From the NCBI RefSeq assembly GCF_003944765.1, contig NZ_RWIU01000001.1:1240001-1304000 (forward strand): 64,000 bases of DNA, in the 5' to 3' direction. This document shows, piece after piece, positions 1-8,599 of the stretch (positions are counted from its first letter, which is position 1; every line of letters starts with the position of its first letter). Below the pieces are notes generated by a model. It was given only the letters and a program-made list of their open reading frames with translations, had not been told where the DNA came from and ran no database searches. Position numbers and translations under genes: made by a program. This DNA is from Hymenobacter perfusus (GTDB lineage Bacteria > Bacteroidota > Bacteroidia > Cytophagales > Hymenobacteraceae).

Positions 1-394
1 GCACGTCGATGGTGCCTTTGGCGCCGGGGGCAATAGGCTCCTTAGTCCAGTTGGGCGTGGTGCAGCCGCAGCTGGCCGTGGCATTCTCAATGAGCAGCGG
101 CGACTTGCCGGTGTTGGTGAATTCGAAAGTGTGCTTCACCACTTCGCCCTGCTTGATGTTGCCGAAATCATGCTCCGATACGGCGAAGGTCATGACGGGA
201 GCGTTGGGGTTGGGGGCCTCCGTTTCGTTGGTTACGTTGGGGTTGTCAACGGTAGGGTTGGCAGCCGCCTCGTTGGCGTTGGCAGCGGCGGCATTCATGC
301 CCTCGGTGCCCACCTCGGCGGTCTTGTTGTTGTTGCAGGCACCCATCAGCAGCGCGCCGGAAAGCAGAACGGCAGAAAACAGCGTACGTTTCAT
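1..394 (-). CDS. DUF1573 domain lipoprotein (3' part cut by window edge)
   Basis: The frame opens with ATG at 392-394 and runs off the left edge of the window. The first 20 residues form a lipoprotein signal (MKRTLF, hydrophobic core, then LLMGAC with Cys20). An Ala/Asn/Glu/Pro/Thr-rich spacer follows to about residue 60. After it comes the start of a DUF1573 Ig-like domain, with the motifs HDFGNIKQGE, FTNTGKSPLLI and ACGCTTPNW that are typical of this Bacteroidota family. It is probably anchored in the periplasm or on the surface. Its biochemical role is unknown. It lies downstream of the isocitrate dehydrogenase gene on the same strand, separated by about 130 bp that hold a palindromic repeat. 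Confidence 0.85.
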   Translation of the reverse strand, partial: MKRTLFSAVLLSGALLMGACNNNKTAEVGTEGMNAAAANANEAAANPTVDNPNVTNETEAPNPNAPVMTFAVSEHDFGNIKQGEVVKHTFEFTNTGKSPLLIENATASCGCTTPNWTKEPIAPGAKGTIDV

Positions 395-459
395 ATGTAG
401 CAGAAAAAGAAGGCCGTCAGTGGTCTTCGGAAAGGTAAAGGTAACACTGAGTTGGTATT

Positions 460-513
460 AGCCCGCCATTCCGAGCTGGCCGAGGAATCTCAGCCAGCTC
501 GGAATGACGGGCT
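460..513. repeat. Palindromic repeat, GTCATTCC flavour
   Basis: The arms 460-480 and 493-513 are complementary over 21 bases with one mismatch and enclose a 12-base loop. They contain the CATTCCGAGC...GGAATGACGG core seen at many other places in this window. TTTTT follows on the plus strand, but both flanking genes are on the minus strand, so this does not look like a terminator for either of them. Confidence 0.8.
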
Positions 514-527
514 TTTTACGCAACCTG

Positions 528-1532
528 CTATTTGCCCAGGTTGTCGATGATGGCTTGGGCAAACTCGGAGGTGGAAGCCGAGCCGCCCAGGTCGCCGGTA
601 CACTTGGCTTTGTCCTTCAGCGTCAGCTCCAGCGCCTTCTCGATTTTCACGGCCTGCTCATGCTCGCCAATGTGGTGCAGCATCATCAGGGCCGAACGGA
701 GCAAAGCGGTGGGGTTGGCTTTGCCCTGGCCGGCAATGTCGGGGGCCGAGCCGTGGACAGCTTCAAAAATGGCCATATCGTCGCCGATGTTGGCACCGGC
801 CACCACGCCCAGGCCGCCTACCAGGCCGGCGCACAGGTCGGAGAGGATGTCGCCGAACAGGTTGGTGGTCACAATCACGTCAAACTGCTCGGGCTTACCC
901 ACCAGCTGCATGCACATGTTGTCGATGATTTTCTCCTCGTACTGCACCTGGGGAAACTCGCGGGCAGCTTCCTGGGCGGCATCCAGCATAATTTTACCGG
1001 GCACTTTCAGGATGTTGGCTTTGTGGGCCAGCGTTACCTTTTTGCGGCCGTGCTTGGCGGCGTAGGCAAACGCCGCACGGCAAATGTTGCGGGCGCCTTT
1101 CACCGTCACGCGGGCAATGGAGTCGCCGATGCCGTTGTGCTCATCCCAGATTTCCAGGCCGGCGTACAGGCCCTCGGTGTTCTCGCGGAACAGCACCAGG
1201 TCAATGCCTTCGTAGCGGGTTTTGATGCCATCGGTGGTTTTGCTGGGGCGCACGTTCTGGTAGAGGTCGTACTTCTGGCGCAGCGTTACGTTGATGCTGC
1301 GGAAGCCTTTGCCCACCGGTGTAGTGATAGGACCTTTCAGGGCCACCCGGTTCTTTTCCAGCGAGGTCAGCAAAGCCTGCGGAATCAGCTCACCCGACTG
1401 GTCGAAGGTGGTCTGGCCCGCGTTCTGTTCCTCCCACTGCACGGGCACCTGGGCCGCCGCGAAAATATCGGTTACTGCTTTCGTGATTTCGGGGCCAATG
1501 CCGTCGCCGGGGATGAGCGTGATGAGATGCAT
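528..1532 (-). CDS. NAD-dependent isocitrate dehydrogenase
   Basis: This 334-residue protein of the isocitrate/isopropylmalate dehydrogenase family starts at ATG 1532 (MHLITLIPGDGIGPE). A longer upstream frame adds a proline- and arginine-rich stretch unlike the family and was not used. The substrate motif SINVTLRQKYDLYQNVRP and the RENTEGLYAG block are those of the NAD-linked isocitrate dehydrogenase branch rather than LeuB. Further family blocks are NLFGDILSDLCAGLVGG and GSAPDIAGQGKANP. It would oxidise isocitrate to 2-oxoglutarate in the TCA cycle, which also contains the fumC of this window. No leu genes lie nearby, which supports the isocitrate assignment. Confidence 0.9.
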   Translation of the reverse strand: MHLITLIPGDGIGPEITKAVTDIFAAAQVPVQWEEQNAGQTTFDQSGELIPQALLTSLEKNRVALKGPITTPVGKGFRSINVTLRQKYDLYQNVRPSKTTDGIKTRYEGIDLVLFRENTEGLYAGLEIWDEHNGIGDSIARVTVKGARNICRAAFAYAAKHGRKKVTLAHKANILKVPGKIMLDAAQEAAREFPQVQYEEKIIDNMCMQLVGKPEQFDVIVTTNLFGDILSDLCAGLVGGLGVVAGANIGDDMAIFEAVHGSAPDIAGQGKANPTALLRSALMMLHHIGEHEQAVKIEKALELTLKDKAKCTGDLGGSASTSEFAQAIIDNLGK

Positions 1533-1658
1533 GCTATTGAGTTGGGTTAATGGGCAAGAGGAGGGCGAGCCGGGCCGACGAGGGGAGAGGATAAGAGCAG
1601 CTCGCGAAAAAACCGCCGAACCAGCCGGCAAGCTGCCGGCCAATCCCACAATTTTGCA

Positions 1659-1666
1659 CAAAGGTA
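1659..1666 (-). promoter_or_regulatory. Candidate -7 box (TACCTTTG) upstream of isocitrate dehydrogenase
   Basis: Read on the minus strand this is TACCTTTG, an exact match to the Bacteroidota -7 consensus TAnnTTTG, 126 bases before the start codon. I do not see a clear TTTG -33 element at the usual distance. Confidence 0.4.
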
Positions 1667-1691
1667 CCGCCTACCGGCGGGTGCTGAAAAT

Positions 1692-1742
1692 GAAAATGTG
1701 CGAACGTGCCCCAATAGTTCAGGAGCACATTCGCACATTTTC
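1692..1742. repeat. Word-type palindrome (ATGTGCGAA)
   Basis: GAAAATGTGCGAACGTGC at 1692-1709 pairs with 1725-1742, with one mismatch and a 15-base loop. It fills the short space between the YtxH stop codon and the isocitrate dehydrogenase promoter, so it could end the ytxH transcript. Confidence 0.7.
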
Positions 1743-1760
1743 TACACTTCCCACATTACG

Positions 1761-2072
1761 CTATACCGTTTTGCGGGAGTTAATCTGGTTGATAAGCTGG
1801 TCCACGTCGCCGAGCAGCTGTTCGGCTTTGCTCTTGGCGTCCTGAATCACGCGCTGGCCTTCGCTCTTGGCCGAGCTAGGGCCCTGGTCGGTGCGGCTGG
1901 TCACCAGGTTCTCGGTGAGGTCGGCCAGGGTTTCGCGGTATTTCTCCAGCTGATAGCTTAGCCAGCTGCGGGTTTCGCGGCCCTTTTCGGGCGCGTACAG
2001 AAGTCCGATTACGGCCCCGGTGAGGGCGCCGCCGGCGAAGCACAGGATGCCGGTGGTGGTTTTGCTACCCAT
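1761..2072 (-). CDS. YtxH domain protein
   Basis: This 103-residue protein matches the YtxH/gas-vesicle-protein-like family. It has an N-terminal glycine-rich membrane segment (about residues 7-26, ending LLYAPEKGRETR, the family hallmark) and then an amphipathic, Lys/Glu/Gln-rich helical tail likely to form a coiled coil. Homologues are small inner-membrane proteins often linked to stress or desiccation. No specific function is established. It stands alone between palindromic spacers. Confidence 0.8.
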   Translation of the reverse strand: MGSKTTTGILCFAGGALTGAVIGLLYAPEKGRETRSWLSYQLEKYRETLADLTENLVTSRTDQGPSSAKSEGQRVIQDAKSKAEQLLGDVDQLINQINSRKTV

Positions 2073-2173
2073 GGTTCTTATTTAGAAGTGAGTACAGGTG
2101 GAAAATGGCGTGAGCATTGGGAGTGCCCAATACTACGTAAAAAAGCGCCGGAAGATATGTGGCATTACCGGAA

Positions 2174-2202
2174 CGTCATTCCGAGCCTGCCGGGGAATGA
2201 CG
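2174..2202. repeat. Short palindromic repeat, GTCATTCC flavour
   Basis: CGTCATTCC (2174-2182) and GGAATGACG (2194-2202) enclose GAGCCTGCCGG. This is a single-arm unit of the dispersed family. It sits seven bases from the nusB stop codon. Confidence 0.7.
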
Positions 2203-2208
2203 GGCTGC

Positions 2209-3393
2209 TTACTGGTTGTCCAGCAAGCCCCGGCCCGACTTGCGGATGGCGCCGCTGGCCGTCAGGTCCTGGGCCAGCTTGTCCAGAATACCGTTCACGA
2301 ACTGCTTACTCTTGGGCGTGCTATACATCTTGCTGATTTCGATGTACTCGTTGATGGTCACCTTCACGGGAATGGCCCGGAACAGGTGCATCTCGCAGAG
2401 GGCCATCTTCAGCAGAATCTTGTCGGTAAGCGCCACGCGCTCCACGTCCCAGTTCTGTACCGATTCCGCAATGAGCTGCTCGTACTTCTCGTCGTCGGCC
2501 AGGGTTTGCTGGTAGAGGCTTTCCGCGAACTCTTTGTCCTCCTGCCAGTTGGCCGACAGAGACATGAGCACCAGGGTTTCATCGGCGGCCTCATCGAGCA
2601 TCTTCACCGTTTTGATTACCAGGTTTTTCACCACAGCGCGGTTTTCCTCCCAGTTCAGGTCGTCCTCCTCAATGTAGGCGGGCAGGCTGGTGCCTTTGAA
2701 CACGTAGGTTTTGTAGAGGTGCTTGAGTATTTCCTGGTCTTCCTCGTAGCTGCCGGCCGGAGCGGCCAGGTAGCTCAGCAGCTCGGGGTCCTGCTTCATC
2801 TCATTGCGCCAGGCGGTACGCAAAGCGTCCAGCTCGTCCTCGCCGTGCCAGCGCATGGAGCGCCGGATGGTGAGGTCCTGCAGCTGCAGGTTGTTGATGA
2901 GCTTCTCAATGGCCTTGTTTTCCAGCAGGCGGGTGGCATCCAGTAGGGGCTCCTTGGCGGCTGTGAGGCGACGGGAGTCGCGCACCCGCTCCTCCTCAAT
3001 CACCTGCAGCAGGGCTTCCGGAATATTGAGCAGGTGAATGTACTGGTTATGAATGCTTTCGGCGGCGTACACCATCTGACCAGCGTAGTACGTGGCGTCC
3101 TTGGCCACGGCCTTGCGGTAGTACTTGATGGCCTCCTTCACCGCGTCGTTCACGTCGGCATCCTCGGTGGCTTCCGGCTCCTCGCCAGATTTGTGCCACT
3201 CCTTGAAGATGAGCTCGGCCATTTTGCGCTGGCCCTGCAACAGCTTGCGGTCCTGGGGCTCGGGCGAGTTCAAATCGGGCGCGAAGGCATCCGCAATCTG
3301 GTCGATGGCAAGTGAAAAATCGGACCCGACAGCCTGATGATAGGCGTACAGAGCCTGCATGACCTTGATGCGGAGCGTGCGACGGTTGAGCAT
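2209..3393 (-). CDS. nusB: Transcription antitermination factor NusB (long Bacteroidota form)
   Basis: The protein has 394 residues, against about 140 in E. coli. The start MLNRRTLRIKVMQALYAYHQ resembles the N-terminal RNA-binding helix of NusB. The C-terminal NusB fold is recognisable from about residue 270 on (LYQQTLADDEKYEQLI, then NWDVERVALTDKILLKMAL, EMHLFRAIPVKVTINEYIEI and SKQFVNGILDKL). The middle is charged and helical. The long form is normal in Bacteroidota. NusB with NusE binds boxA of rRNA leaders and promotes antitermination. Confidence 0.92.
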   Translation of the reverse strand: MLNRRTLRIKVMQALYAYHQAVGSDFSLAIDQIADAFAPDLNSPEPQDRKLLQGQRKMAELIFKEWHKSGEEPEATEDADVNDAVKEAIKYYRKAVAKDATYYAGQMVYAAESIHNQYIHLLNIPEALLQVIEEERVRDSRRLTAAKEPLLDATRLLENKAIEKLINNLQLQDLTIRRSMRWHGEDELDALRTAWRNEMKQDPELLSYLAAPAGSYEEDQEILKHLYKTYVFKGTSLPAYIEEDDLNWEENRAVVKNLVIKTVKMLDEAADETLVLMSLSANWQEDKEFAESLYQQTLADDEKYEQLIAESVQNWDVERVALTDKILLKMALCEMHLFRAIPVKVTINEYIEISKMYSTPKSKQFVNGILDKLAQDLTASGAIRKSGRGLLDNQ

Positions 3394-3410
3394 TCTGGGG
3401 AGGTGAAGTT

Positions 3411-3493
3411 GTGATTTAGTGATTTAGTGACTTAGTGAGTTGGCTATTCTGATGGAGCAGCCAACTCATTAAGTCACTAAATCACTAAATCAC
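3411..3493. repeat. Word-type palindrome (TGATTTAGTGA), 35-bp arms
   Basis: The arms 3411-3445 and 3459-3493 pair over 35 bases with a single G-T mismatch. Each arm is itself built of GTGATTTAGTGA-like words. It lies between the stop codon of the dehydrogenase at 3497 and the start of nusB, and on the minus strand it could act as a terminator of the dehydrogenase transcript. Confidence 0.8.
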
Positions 3494-3496
3494 CGT

Positions 3497-4588
3497 TTAG
3501 TAAGTTGATTTAACCTTGCCGATGGCGGCAATGCGCTCCTCGGCCTGGCGGGTGGCGGCGGCCTGGGGGTGGCTGCCTTCCTGCTCGGCTTTGTTGAGCA
3601 CCTGGGTGGTGATGTCGTAGATGCGCTCCGTCTGGGTCATCACCGACTGGCGGTTGCCACCCTGCACCTCGGAGCACACGTTGATGAGGCCACCAGCGTT
3701 GATGAGGAAGTCGGGGGCGTAGATGATGCCGCGTTGCACCAGGGCCGGGCCGTGCACGTTCTCATCGGCCAGCTGGTTGTTGGCGCAGCCGGCCACCACG
3801 CGGGCTTTCAGCCGCTGAATGGTGTCGTCGTTGAGGGTAGCACCCAGCGCGCAGGGCGAGTAGATGTCCACGTCCTGGTCGTAGATTTCGTCCAGGCCTA
3901 CCATGCGGGCGTTGAAGCGGGCGGCGGCCTCCAGGGCCCGGTCTTCGTAATAGTCGCAGAGCACGATCTGGGCGTCTTCCTTCTGGAGGTAATCCATCAG
4001 GTAGGTGCCCACGTGGCCTACACCCTGCACGGCCACGCGCTTGCCGGCCAGCGAGTCGGAGCCAAAGGCTTTCTGCGCGGCGGCTTTCATACCCATGTAG
4101 GTGCCGTAGGCCGTTACCGGCGACGGGTCGCCGCTGCCGCCCATGCTCTCGGGCAGGCCCGAAACGTGCTTGGTTTCCATCCGGATGTACTCCATGTCCT
4201 TGGTGGTCATGTTCACATCCTCGGCCGTAATGTACTTGCCGTTCAGGTTCTGCACGAAGCGGCCGAACTTGCGCAGCAAAGCCTCCGTCTTCATGGTTTT
4301 GGCGTCGCCGATGATAACGGCCTTGCCCCCACCCAGGTTCAGGCCCGAAATAGCGGCCTTATACGTCATGCCCCGGCTCAGGCGCAGCACGTCGTTCAGG
4401 GCCTCAGCCTCGGAGGTGTAGTGCCACATGCGGGTACCGCCCAGGGCCGGCCCCAGCACCGTGTTGTGAATGCCGATAATGGCCTTCAGCCCGGTTTCAT
4501 GGTCGTGGCAGAACACAACTTGCTCATGCTGATACTCGGCAATTTGCCCGAAGACCGACGATTCGGTCAGCACTTTCGTTTCTACCAT
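3497..4588 (-). CDS. Leucine/Glu/Phe/Val dehydrogenase family protein
   Basis: This is a 363-residue member of the Glu/Leu/Phe/Val dehydrogenase family, started at ATG 4588 (MVETKVLTESSVFGQIAEY). A longer frame extends upstream, but that part is unlike the family. The catalytic lysine motif is GLNLGGGKAVIIGD. The C-terminal Rossmann fold carries VQGVGHVGTYL, and the terminal block APDFLINAGGLINV is conserved. Length and motifs fit leucine dehydrogenase, which reversibly deaminates branched-chain amino acids with NAD+. Phenylalanine dehydrogenase is a close relative and cannot be excluded by reading alone. Confidence 0.85.
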   Translation of the reverse strand: MVETKVLTESSVFGQIAEYQHEQVVFCHDHETGLKAIIGIHNTVLGPALGGTRMWHYTSEAEALNDVLRLSRGMTYKAAISGLNLGGGKAVIIGDAKTMKTEALLRKFGRFVQNLNGKYITAEDVNMTTKDMEYIRMETKHVSGLPESMGGSGDPSPVTAYGTYMGMKAAAQKAFGSDSLAGKRVAVQGVGHVGTYLMDYLQKEDAQIVLCDYYEDRALEAAARFNARMVGLDEIYDQDVDIYSPCALGATLNDDTIQRLKARVVAGCANNQLADENVHGPALVQRGIIYAPDFLINAGGLINVCSEVQGGNRQSVMTQTERIYDITTQVLNKAEQEGSHPQAAATRQAEERIAAIGKVKSTY

Positions 4589-4828
4589 AAGAAGGGGTGG
4601 AAAAAAGAGGTGGGTGGGGTGGTTATCGTACCTTTGCGGGGCCTTCGGGCGGGAATTGTGCTCCGTGTCTCGCTTGAACGAATGACAACGCCTCCTGGCT
4701 GTTTTCCCGTCGTTCAATGAAACCCGCAGCCCACTTCCGATTCGGGTGGCCGCCCGCAATGCGGGTGCAAAAGTACGCCGTTTTTCCGATTTCAGCCCGC
4801 TGCCTCCCGACTTTATCGGAAGTTTAGA

Positions 4829-4923
4829 GGTTTGGAAGCTAGAAAGTTAGCGGGTGCCGTCCGGTGCTGGCTGCCCGCCGGTAAACCGTTCTGCAAACTT
4901 TTAACTTTCTAGTAGCCAAACTG
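4829..4923. repeat. Word-type palindrome (CTAGAAAGTTA)
   Basis: TTTGGAAGCTAGAAAGTTAG on the left is answered by an imperfect complement, CTTTTAACTTTCTAGTAGCC, on the right. The loop is GC-rich. Confidence 0.6.
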
Positions 4924-4973
4924 CTACTTATCGGGTGTTGCTGTTGAGAATCTGTTAGACCAACCCCGTTGTT

Positions 4974-5001
4974 CGTCATTCCCCGCAAGCTCGGAATGAC
5001 G
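4974..5001. repeat. Short palindromic repeat, GTCATTCC flavour
   Basis: CGTCATTCC (4974-4982) and GGAATGACG (4993-5001) flank CCGCAAGCTC. This is one arm of the dispersed family. It lies five bases before an in-frame TTG at 5006, which is one reason to prefer the later GTG start of the ABC exporter. Confidence 0.75.
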
Positions 5002-5068
5002 TTCCTTGCTCTCCGCCCAACAACCCCGGCCCCACCGGCTGTGTCTTTCTACTTTCCCCGTTCCATCC

Positions 5069-6853
5069 GTGCGCGCCCTTTCTGCTACCAATAAGTATCT
5101 GTTTCGCTACAAGTGGCACTTCCTGGGTGGGGTGCTGTTTGTGGCCCTGAGTACGCTGCTGGCCATCTTCCCGGCCCAGATTGTGCGCTACGCCTTCGAT
5201 TTGGTGGGGGAAGGCATCGACCTCTACCACCTCTACGCCGGCACCCGGGCCCAGAGCCAGGTGTACGAGCTGTTTGGGCGCAACGTGCTGCTCTACGGCA
5301 TCCTGATTCTGCTGATGGCGCTGCTGCGCGGCATCTTCCTGTTCTTCATGCGCCAGACGCTCATCGTGATGAGCCGGCACGTGGAAAACGACCAGAAAAA
5401 CGAAATCTACCAGCACTACCAGTCGCTGCCGCTGAGCTTCTACCGCCGCCACAGCACCGGTGACCTTATGTCGCGGATTTCGGAGGATGTGGGGCGGGTG
5501 CGTATGTACATCGGGCCGGCGCTCATGTACTTCATGCAACTCGTGATTCTGTTCGTGCTCATCGTGCCGCTCATGTTCATGGTGAACGTGAAGCTCACGC
5601 TGTACACGCTGCTGCCGCTGCCCATCCTGAGCGTGAGCATCTTCTACGTGAACAACCTGATTGAGAAGAAATCCGACGAGATTCAACGCTCTTTGGCCGG
5701 CATGACCACTTTCGTGCAGGAGGCGTTTTCGGGCATTCGCGTGATTAAGTCGTTTGTGCGGGAGGAGGATTCGCGGCAGCAGTTTGCGGCGGCTTCGGAG
5801 GAATACAAGCAGAAGTCACTGAGCCTGAACTTTGTGAACTCGCTGTTTTTCCCGCTGATTCTGTTTCTGATTGGGCTGAGCACCATCATCACCGTCTGGA
5901 TTGGCGGGCAGGAAGTTATCCGGGGTACCATCACCACGGGCAGCATTGCCGAGTTCCTGATTTACGTAAACCTGCTCACCTGGCCCGTTACGGCTTTGGG
6001 CTGGACCAGCTCCCTGGTGCAGCGCGCCGAGGCCTCCCAGGCCCGCATCAACGAGTTCATGCACCAGCAAACCGACATCGTGTCGCGCCGCAACCTGGAG
6101 CTGGACCTGAAGGGCGACATCGTGTTCGACCACGTTTCGTTCACCTACCCCGACACCGGCATCCAGGCCCTGCGCGACGTATCGTTCCGCATCCGCCACG
6201 GCCAGACGCTGGCCGTTATCGGCAACACCGGCTCGGGCAAAAGCACCGTAGCTGCTTTGCTGGCCCGCCTCTACGACGTGACGGAAGGCAGCATCCGGGT
6301 GGACGATGAGGACGTGCGCGACCTGTCGCTCAAAACCCTGCGGGGCCAGATTGGCTACGTGCCCCAGGACGTGTTCCTGTTCTCCGACAGCATCCGCAAC
6401 AACATCAACTTCGGCCTCGACCAGCCCGATGAGGCCCGCATGCAACAGGCCGCCAAAGATGCCAACGTGTACGAGAACATCCTGCGCTTTCCCGAGGGCT
6501 TCGATACGAAGCTGGGCGAGCGGGGCATCACGCTGTCGGGCGGCCAGAAGCAGCGCGTGAGCATTGCCCGGGCGCTGGTGAAAGAGCCCAAAATTCTGAT
6601 CCTCGACGATGCCCTTTCGGCCGTGGATACCAACACCGAAAACGCTATTTTGAACGCGCTCCAGCGCATTATGCACAACCGCACCAGCCTCATCATCAGC
6701 CACCGGGTAAGCTCGGTTAAGCTGGCCGACGAAATCCTGGTGCTCGACGACGGCCAGATTGTGCAGCACGGCACCCATGAGGCCCTCATGCAGGACCAGA
6801 ACGGCCTCTACCGGGCGCTCTACGAGCGGCAACTGCAGAGCGAGGAAGCATAA
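5069..6853 (+). CDS. ABC exporter, fused membrane and ATPase domains (MsbA-like)
   Basis: The protein is about 594 residues from GTG 5069 (VRALSATNKYLFRY). An in-frame TTG at 5006 would add 21 residues, but it abuts a repeat. The N-terminal half is a six-helix type 1 exporter domain. The C-terminal nucleotide-binding domain has Walker A GNTGSGKST, the signature LSGGQKQR, Walker B ILILDDALSAVD and the switch histidine in LIISHRVSS. Such homodimeric half-transporters export lipids or drugs. The substrate cannot be read from sequence. A second exporter of similar length is at 10815-12587. Confidence 0.9.
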   Translation: MRALSATNKYLFRYKWHFLGGVLFVALSTLLAIFPAQIVRYAFDLVGEGIDLYHLYAGTRAQSQVYELFGRNVLLYGILILLMALLRGIFLFFMRQTLIVMSRHVENDQKNEIYQHYQSLPLSFYRRHSTGDLMSRISEDVGRVRMYIGPALMYFMQLVILFVLIVPLMFMVNVKLTLYTLLPLPILSVSIFYVNNLIEKKSDEIQRSLAGMTTFVQEAFSGIRVIKSFVREEDSRQQFAAASEEYKQKSLSLNFVNSLFFPLILFLIGLSTIITVWIGGQEVIRGTITTGSIAEFLIYVNLLTWPVTALGWTSSLVQRAEASQARINEFMHQQTDIVSRRNLELDLKGDIVFDHVSFTYPDTGIQALRDVSFRIRHGQTLAVIGNTGSGKSTVAALLARLYDVTEGSIRVDDEDVRDLSLKTLRGQIGYVPQDVFLFSDSIRNNINFGLDQPDEARMQQAAKDANVYENILRFPEGFDTKLGERGITLSGGQKQRVSIARALVKEPKILILDDALSAVDTNTENAILNALQRIMHNRTSLIISHRVSSVKLADEILVLDDGQIVQHGTHEALMQDQNGLYRALYERQLQSEEA

Positions 6854-6854
6854 T

Positions 6855-6888
6855 TGTCATTGCTTCGTCGTGCCTCCTCGCAATGACA
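6855..6888. repeat. Short palindromic repeat, GTCATTGC flavour
   Basis: TGTCATTGC and GCAATGACA enclose a 16-base GC-rich middle (TTCGTCGTGCCTCCTC). It lies between convergent genes and could serve as a bidirectional hairpin. Confidence 0.75.
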
Positions 6889-6893
6889 GAGAA

Positions 6894-8024
6894 TCAACAC
6901 ATCAACTGTGCGGCCTGCCAGCCGCTGCCGGCCCCTAGCGCCACGCCCATCCCGTTGCAGCGCACGGCCACGAACAGGCCCGGCTGCACCTCCCGGATGA
7001 TGGGTTCCAGCTCCCGCCCGAAAGCCATGACGCCGCTCCAGCGGTAGTCGATGCGGGGGCGGCGGCCGGGCACAATGACTTCGTGCAACAGCTGTTCCAG
7101 CCGCTGCTGCACCACCGGGGTGAGGCCAGGCTCGGTGGTTTCCTCGGCCTGAAAATCGAGGTTGCGGCCGCCGCCCAGCAGCACCCGCTCCCCCACCTGC
7201 CGGAAATACGTGTAGCCCTTATCGTAGTGAAACGTGCCGGGCAGGTGCAGGCCGGGTATGGGCTCCGTTACGAGCACTTGGCCCCGGCCGGGCACTACGT
7301 CCAACTCGGGCACTAACTGGTGGCTGAAGGCATTAGTAGCCACTAGCACCTGTTCGACCGTTAGTTCCAGGCCATCCAGCTGCACACGCACGCCAGCAGT
7401 TCCGGCCTCCACACCCAGCACCGGGCAGCCGTGTAGCACCGTGACGCCCGCGGCCCAGACCCGTTGCAGCAGCGTCAGCATCATCCGGCCGGTATCAAGG
7501 CTGCCTTCGGCGGTATTTTCCAGCATCACCTGTACGCCACCCAGACCCAGGGCCGGTAGCTGGGTCGAGGCATCACGGAAGATGTTGGCGTGGCCGATGA
7601 TGGGGGCCAGCAGCGCATTATAGTAGCCCAGGTGTTCCCGGCAGGTAGTAGCCAGCGTAGCTTCCTCGGGTCGAAAAAGCTCGTAGCCGCCTTCCGGCCG
7701 GTAGTTGATGGCCTCGTCGCCGAGCAGCTCACGCAGGCGGCGCAGACCTTCCCAGCGGGCCTGTACCACGCGCAGCAGGCCATCAGTACCGCCACGCAGC
7801 TCCTGCTCCCGTAGCTCCGAGATGCTGCCGAAACAGGCGAAACCCGCGTTTTTAGTGCTGGCTCCGTTGGGCAACGTATCGCGCTCCAGCACCAGCACCC
7901 GGGCCGTAGGCCGCAGTTGCCGGAGGTAGATGGCCGCCGTCAGCCCCACCAGCCCCGCCCCGATTATCACCACATCCGCGCCTTGCAGAAACGTCTGTTG
8001 CTCCCAGTACGACAGGTTTTTCAT
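6894..8024 (-). CDS. FAD-dependent oxidoreductase, DAO family
   Basis: This 376-residue protein belongs to the D-amino-acid/glycine oxidase family. The dinucleotide-binding motif VVIIGAGLVGLTAAIYL is at residues 19-35, followed by an acidic strand end (VLVLERDTLPNGASTKNAGF), where the NGASTKNAGF turn is typical of the DAO fold. The C-terminal part includes DYRWSGVMAFGRELEP and the closing MGVALGAGSG FAD-contact motif. It probably oxidises an amine or amino acid substrate that cannot be specified. No partner gene is evident. Confidence 0.85.
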   Translation of the reverse strand: MKNLSYWEQQTFLQGADVVIIGAGLVGLTAAIYLRQLRPTARVLVLERDTLPNGASTKNAGFACFGSISELREQELRGGTDGLLRVVQARWEGLRRLRELLGDEAINYRPEGGYELFRPEEATLATTCREHLGYYNALLAPIIGHANIFRDASTQLPALGLGGVQVMLENTAEGSLDTGRMMLTLLQRVWAAGVTVLHGCPVLGVEAGTAGVRVQLDGLELTVEQVLVATNAFSHQLVPELDVVPGRGQVLVTEPIPGLHLPGTFHYDKGYTYFRQVGERVLLGGGRNLDFQAEETTEPGLTPVVQQRLEQLLHEVIVPGRRPRIDYRWSGVMAFGRELEPIIREVQPGLFVAVRCNGMGVALGAGSGWQAAQLMC

Positions 8025-8074
8025 GAGCAGTTGGTAAAGTAGCAGCCGAAATCCGCCGGAAGTTCGGACAAAGC

Positions 8075-8108
8075 AAAAGCCCCGTAAAATAATATTTACG
8101 GGGCTTTT
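8075..8108 (-). terminator. Intrinsic terminator
   Basis: The arms AAAAGCCCCGTAAA (8075-8088) and 8095-8108 pair perfectly over 14 bp around an AATAAT loop. It lies just downstream of the stop codon at 8129 on the minus strand, and the A-rich left edge supplies the U tract. Confidence 0.8.
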
Positions 8109-8128
8109 ACAAAAAACAGAGCCGTGGT

Positions 8129-8599
8129 TTATTGGCCGACCATCACACGTTTAAGGCCGCGCCGTTCCCCGGAAGTGCATTGCACGATGTAGGAGCCGGC
8201 GGGCAGGTTACTTACATCCAGTACGGCGGCGGCATCCCCCGAAATCAGGTCCCGGGTCAGCACGGGGCGGCCATCGGTACCGTTGAGTTCTATGCGGGTG
8301 GGGCCGGTGGCATCGGTACGCACCGTGAGGCGCTTGGTCAGCGGATTAGTTTCAGCCCGCACCTTCAGGGCGTTGGTGTTGGGCGTGGGGTCCATCATCT
8401 TGTCGGTGATGAGGGCCGGGGCCGCCACGGCTACCAGCGGAGCAGCAACTGCCGCCGGCTTGGGGGCCGGGGCCACCGGTTTGGCGGCAGCCGCAGCCGG
8501 TTTCGGGGCCGGTTTGGCCACGACTTTGGTTTGCGCCTGCGCAAATTGCCCCGTCAGGAGCAATGCCAGCAAGCAACCCAGAAAAGTAAAAGTTTTCAT
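8129..8599 (-). CDS. Secreted protein with T9SS-type sorting-like C-terminus
   Basis: From ATG 8599 the product has 156 residues: a signal peptide (MKTFTFLGCLLALLLTGQ, cleavage near AQAQ), an Ala/Pro/Lys-rich stretch to about residue 60, and a small beta-rich domain. The end (LDVSNLPAGSYIVQCTSGER, then RRGLKRVMVGQ) resembles the type A sorting domain that directs secretion through T9SS. The protein is mostly low-complexity linker plus sorting domain, so its own function is not visible. An earlier in-frame start exists but gives an implausible N-terminus. Confidence 0.75.
   Translation of the reverse strand: MKTFTFLGCLLALLLTGQFAQAQTKVVAKPAPKPAAAAAKPVAPAPKPAAVAAPLVAVAAPALITDKMMDPTPNTNALKVRAETNPLTKRLTVRTDATGPTRIELNGTDGRPVLTRDLISGDAAAVLDVSNLPAGSYIVQCTSGERRGLKRVMVGQ

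Larger units (their letters stand above)
4589..5068. other. Intergenic region between divergent genes
   Basis: These 480 bases separate the dehydrogenase (minus) and the ABC exporter (plus). They hold a plus-strand TACCTTTG box at 4629-4636, a word-type palindrome (arms near 4829-4854 and 4893-4923 sharing CTAGAAAGTTA) and a GTCATTCC repeat at 4974-5001. I see no convincing gene in it. Confidence 0.6.

Noticed and set aside
460..513. GTCATTCC repeats as terminal inverted repeats of insertion sequences.
   Set aside because: No transposase frame lies between any pair of arms, and the arms are only 10-60 bases apart.
504..1550. Long open frame on the plus strand opposite isocitrate dehydrogenase, and similar ones opposite other genes (3569-4720, 20307-21803, 38578-40323, 42373-43608).
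   Set aside because: They are mirror frames of GC-rich codons in well-recognised genes. The translations are rich in His, Gly, Val and Arg without domain features.
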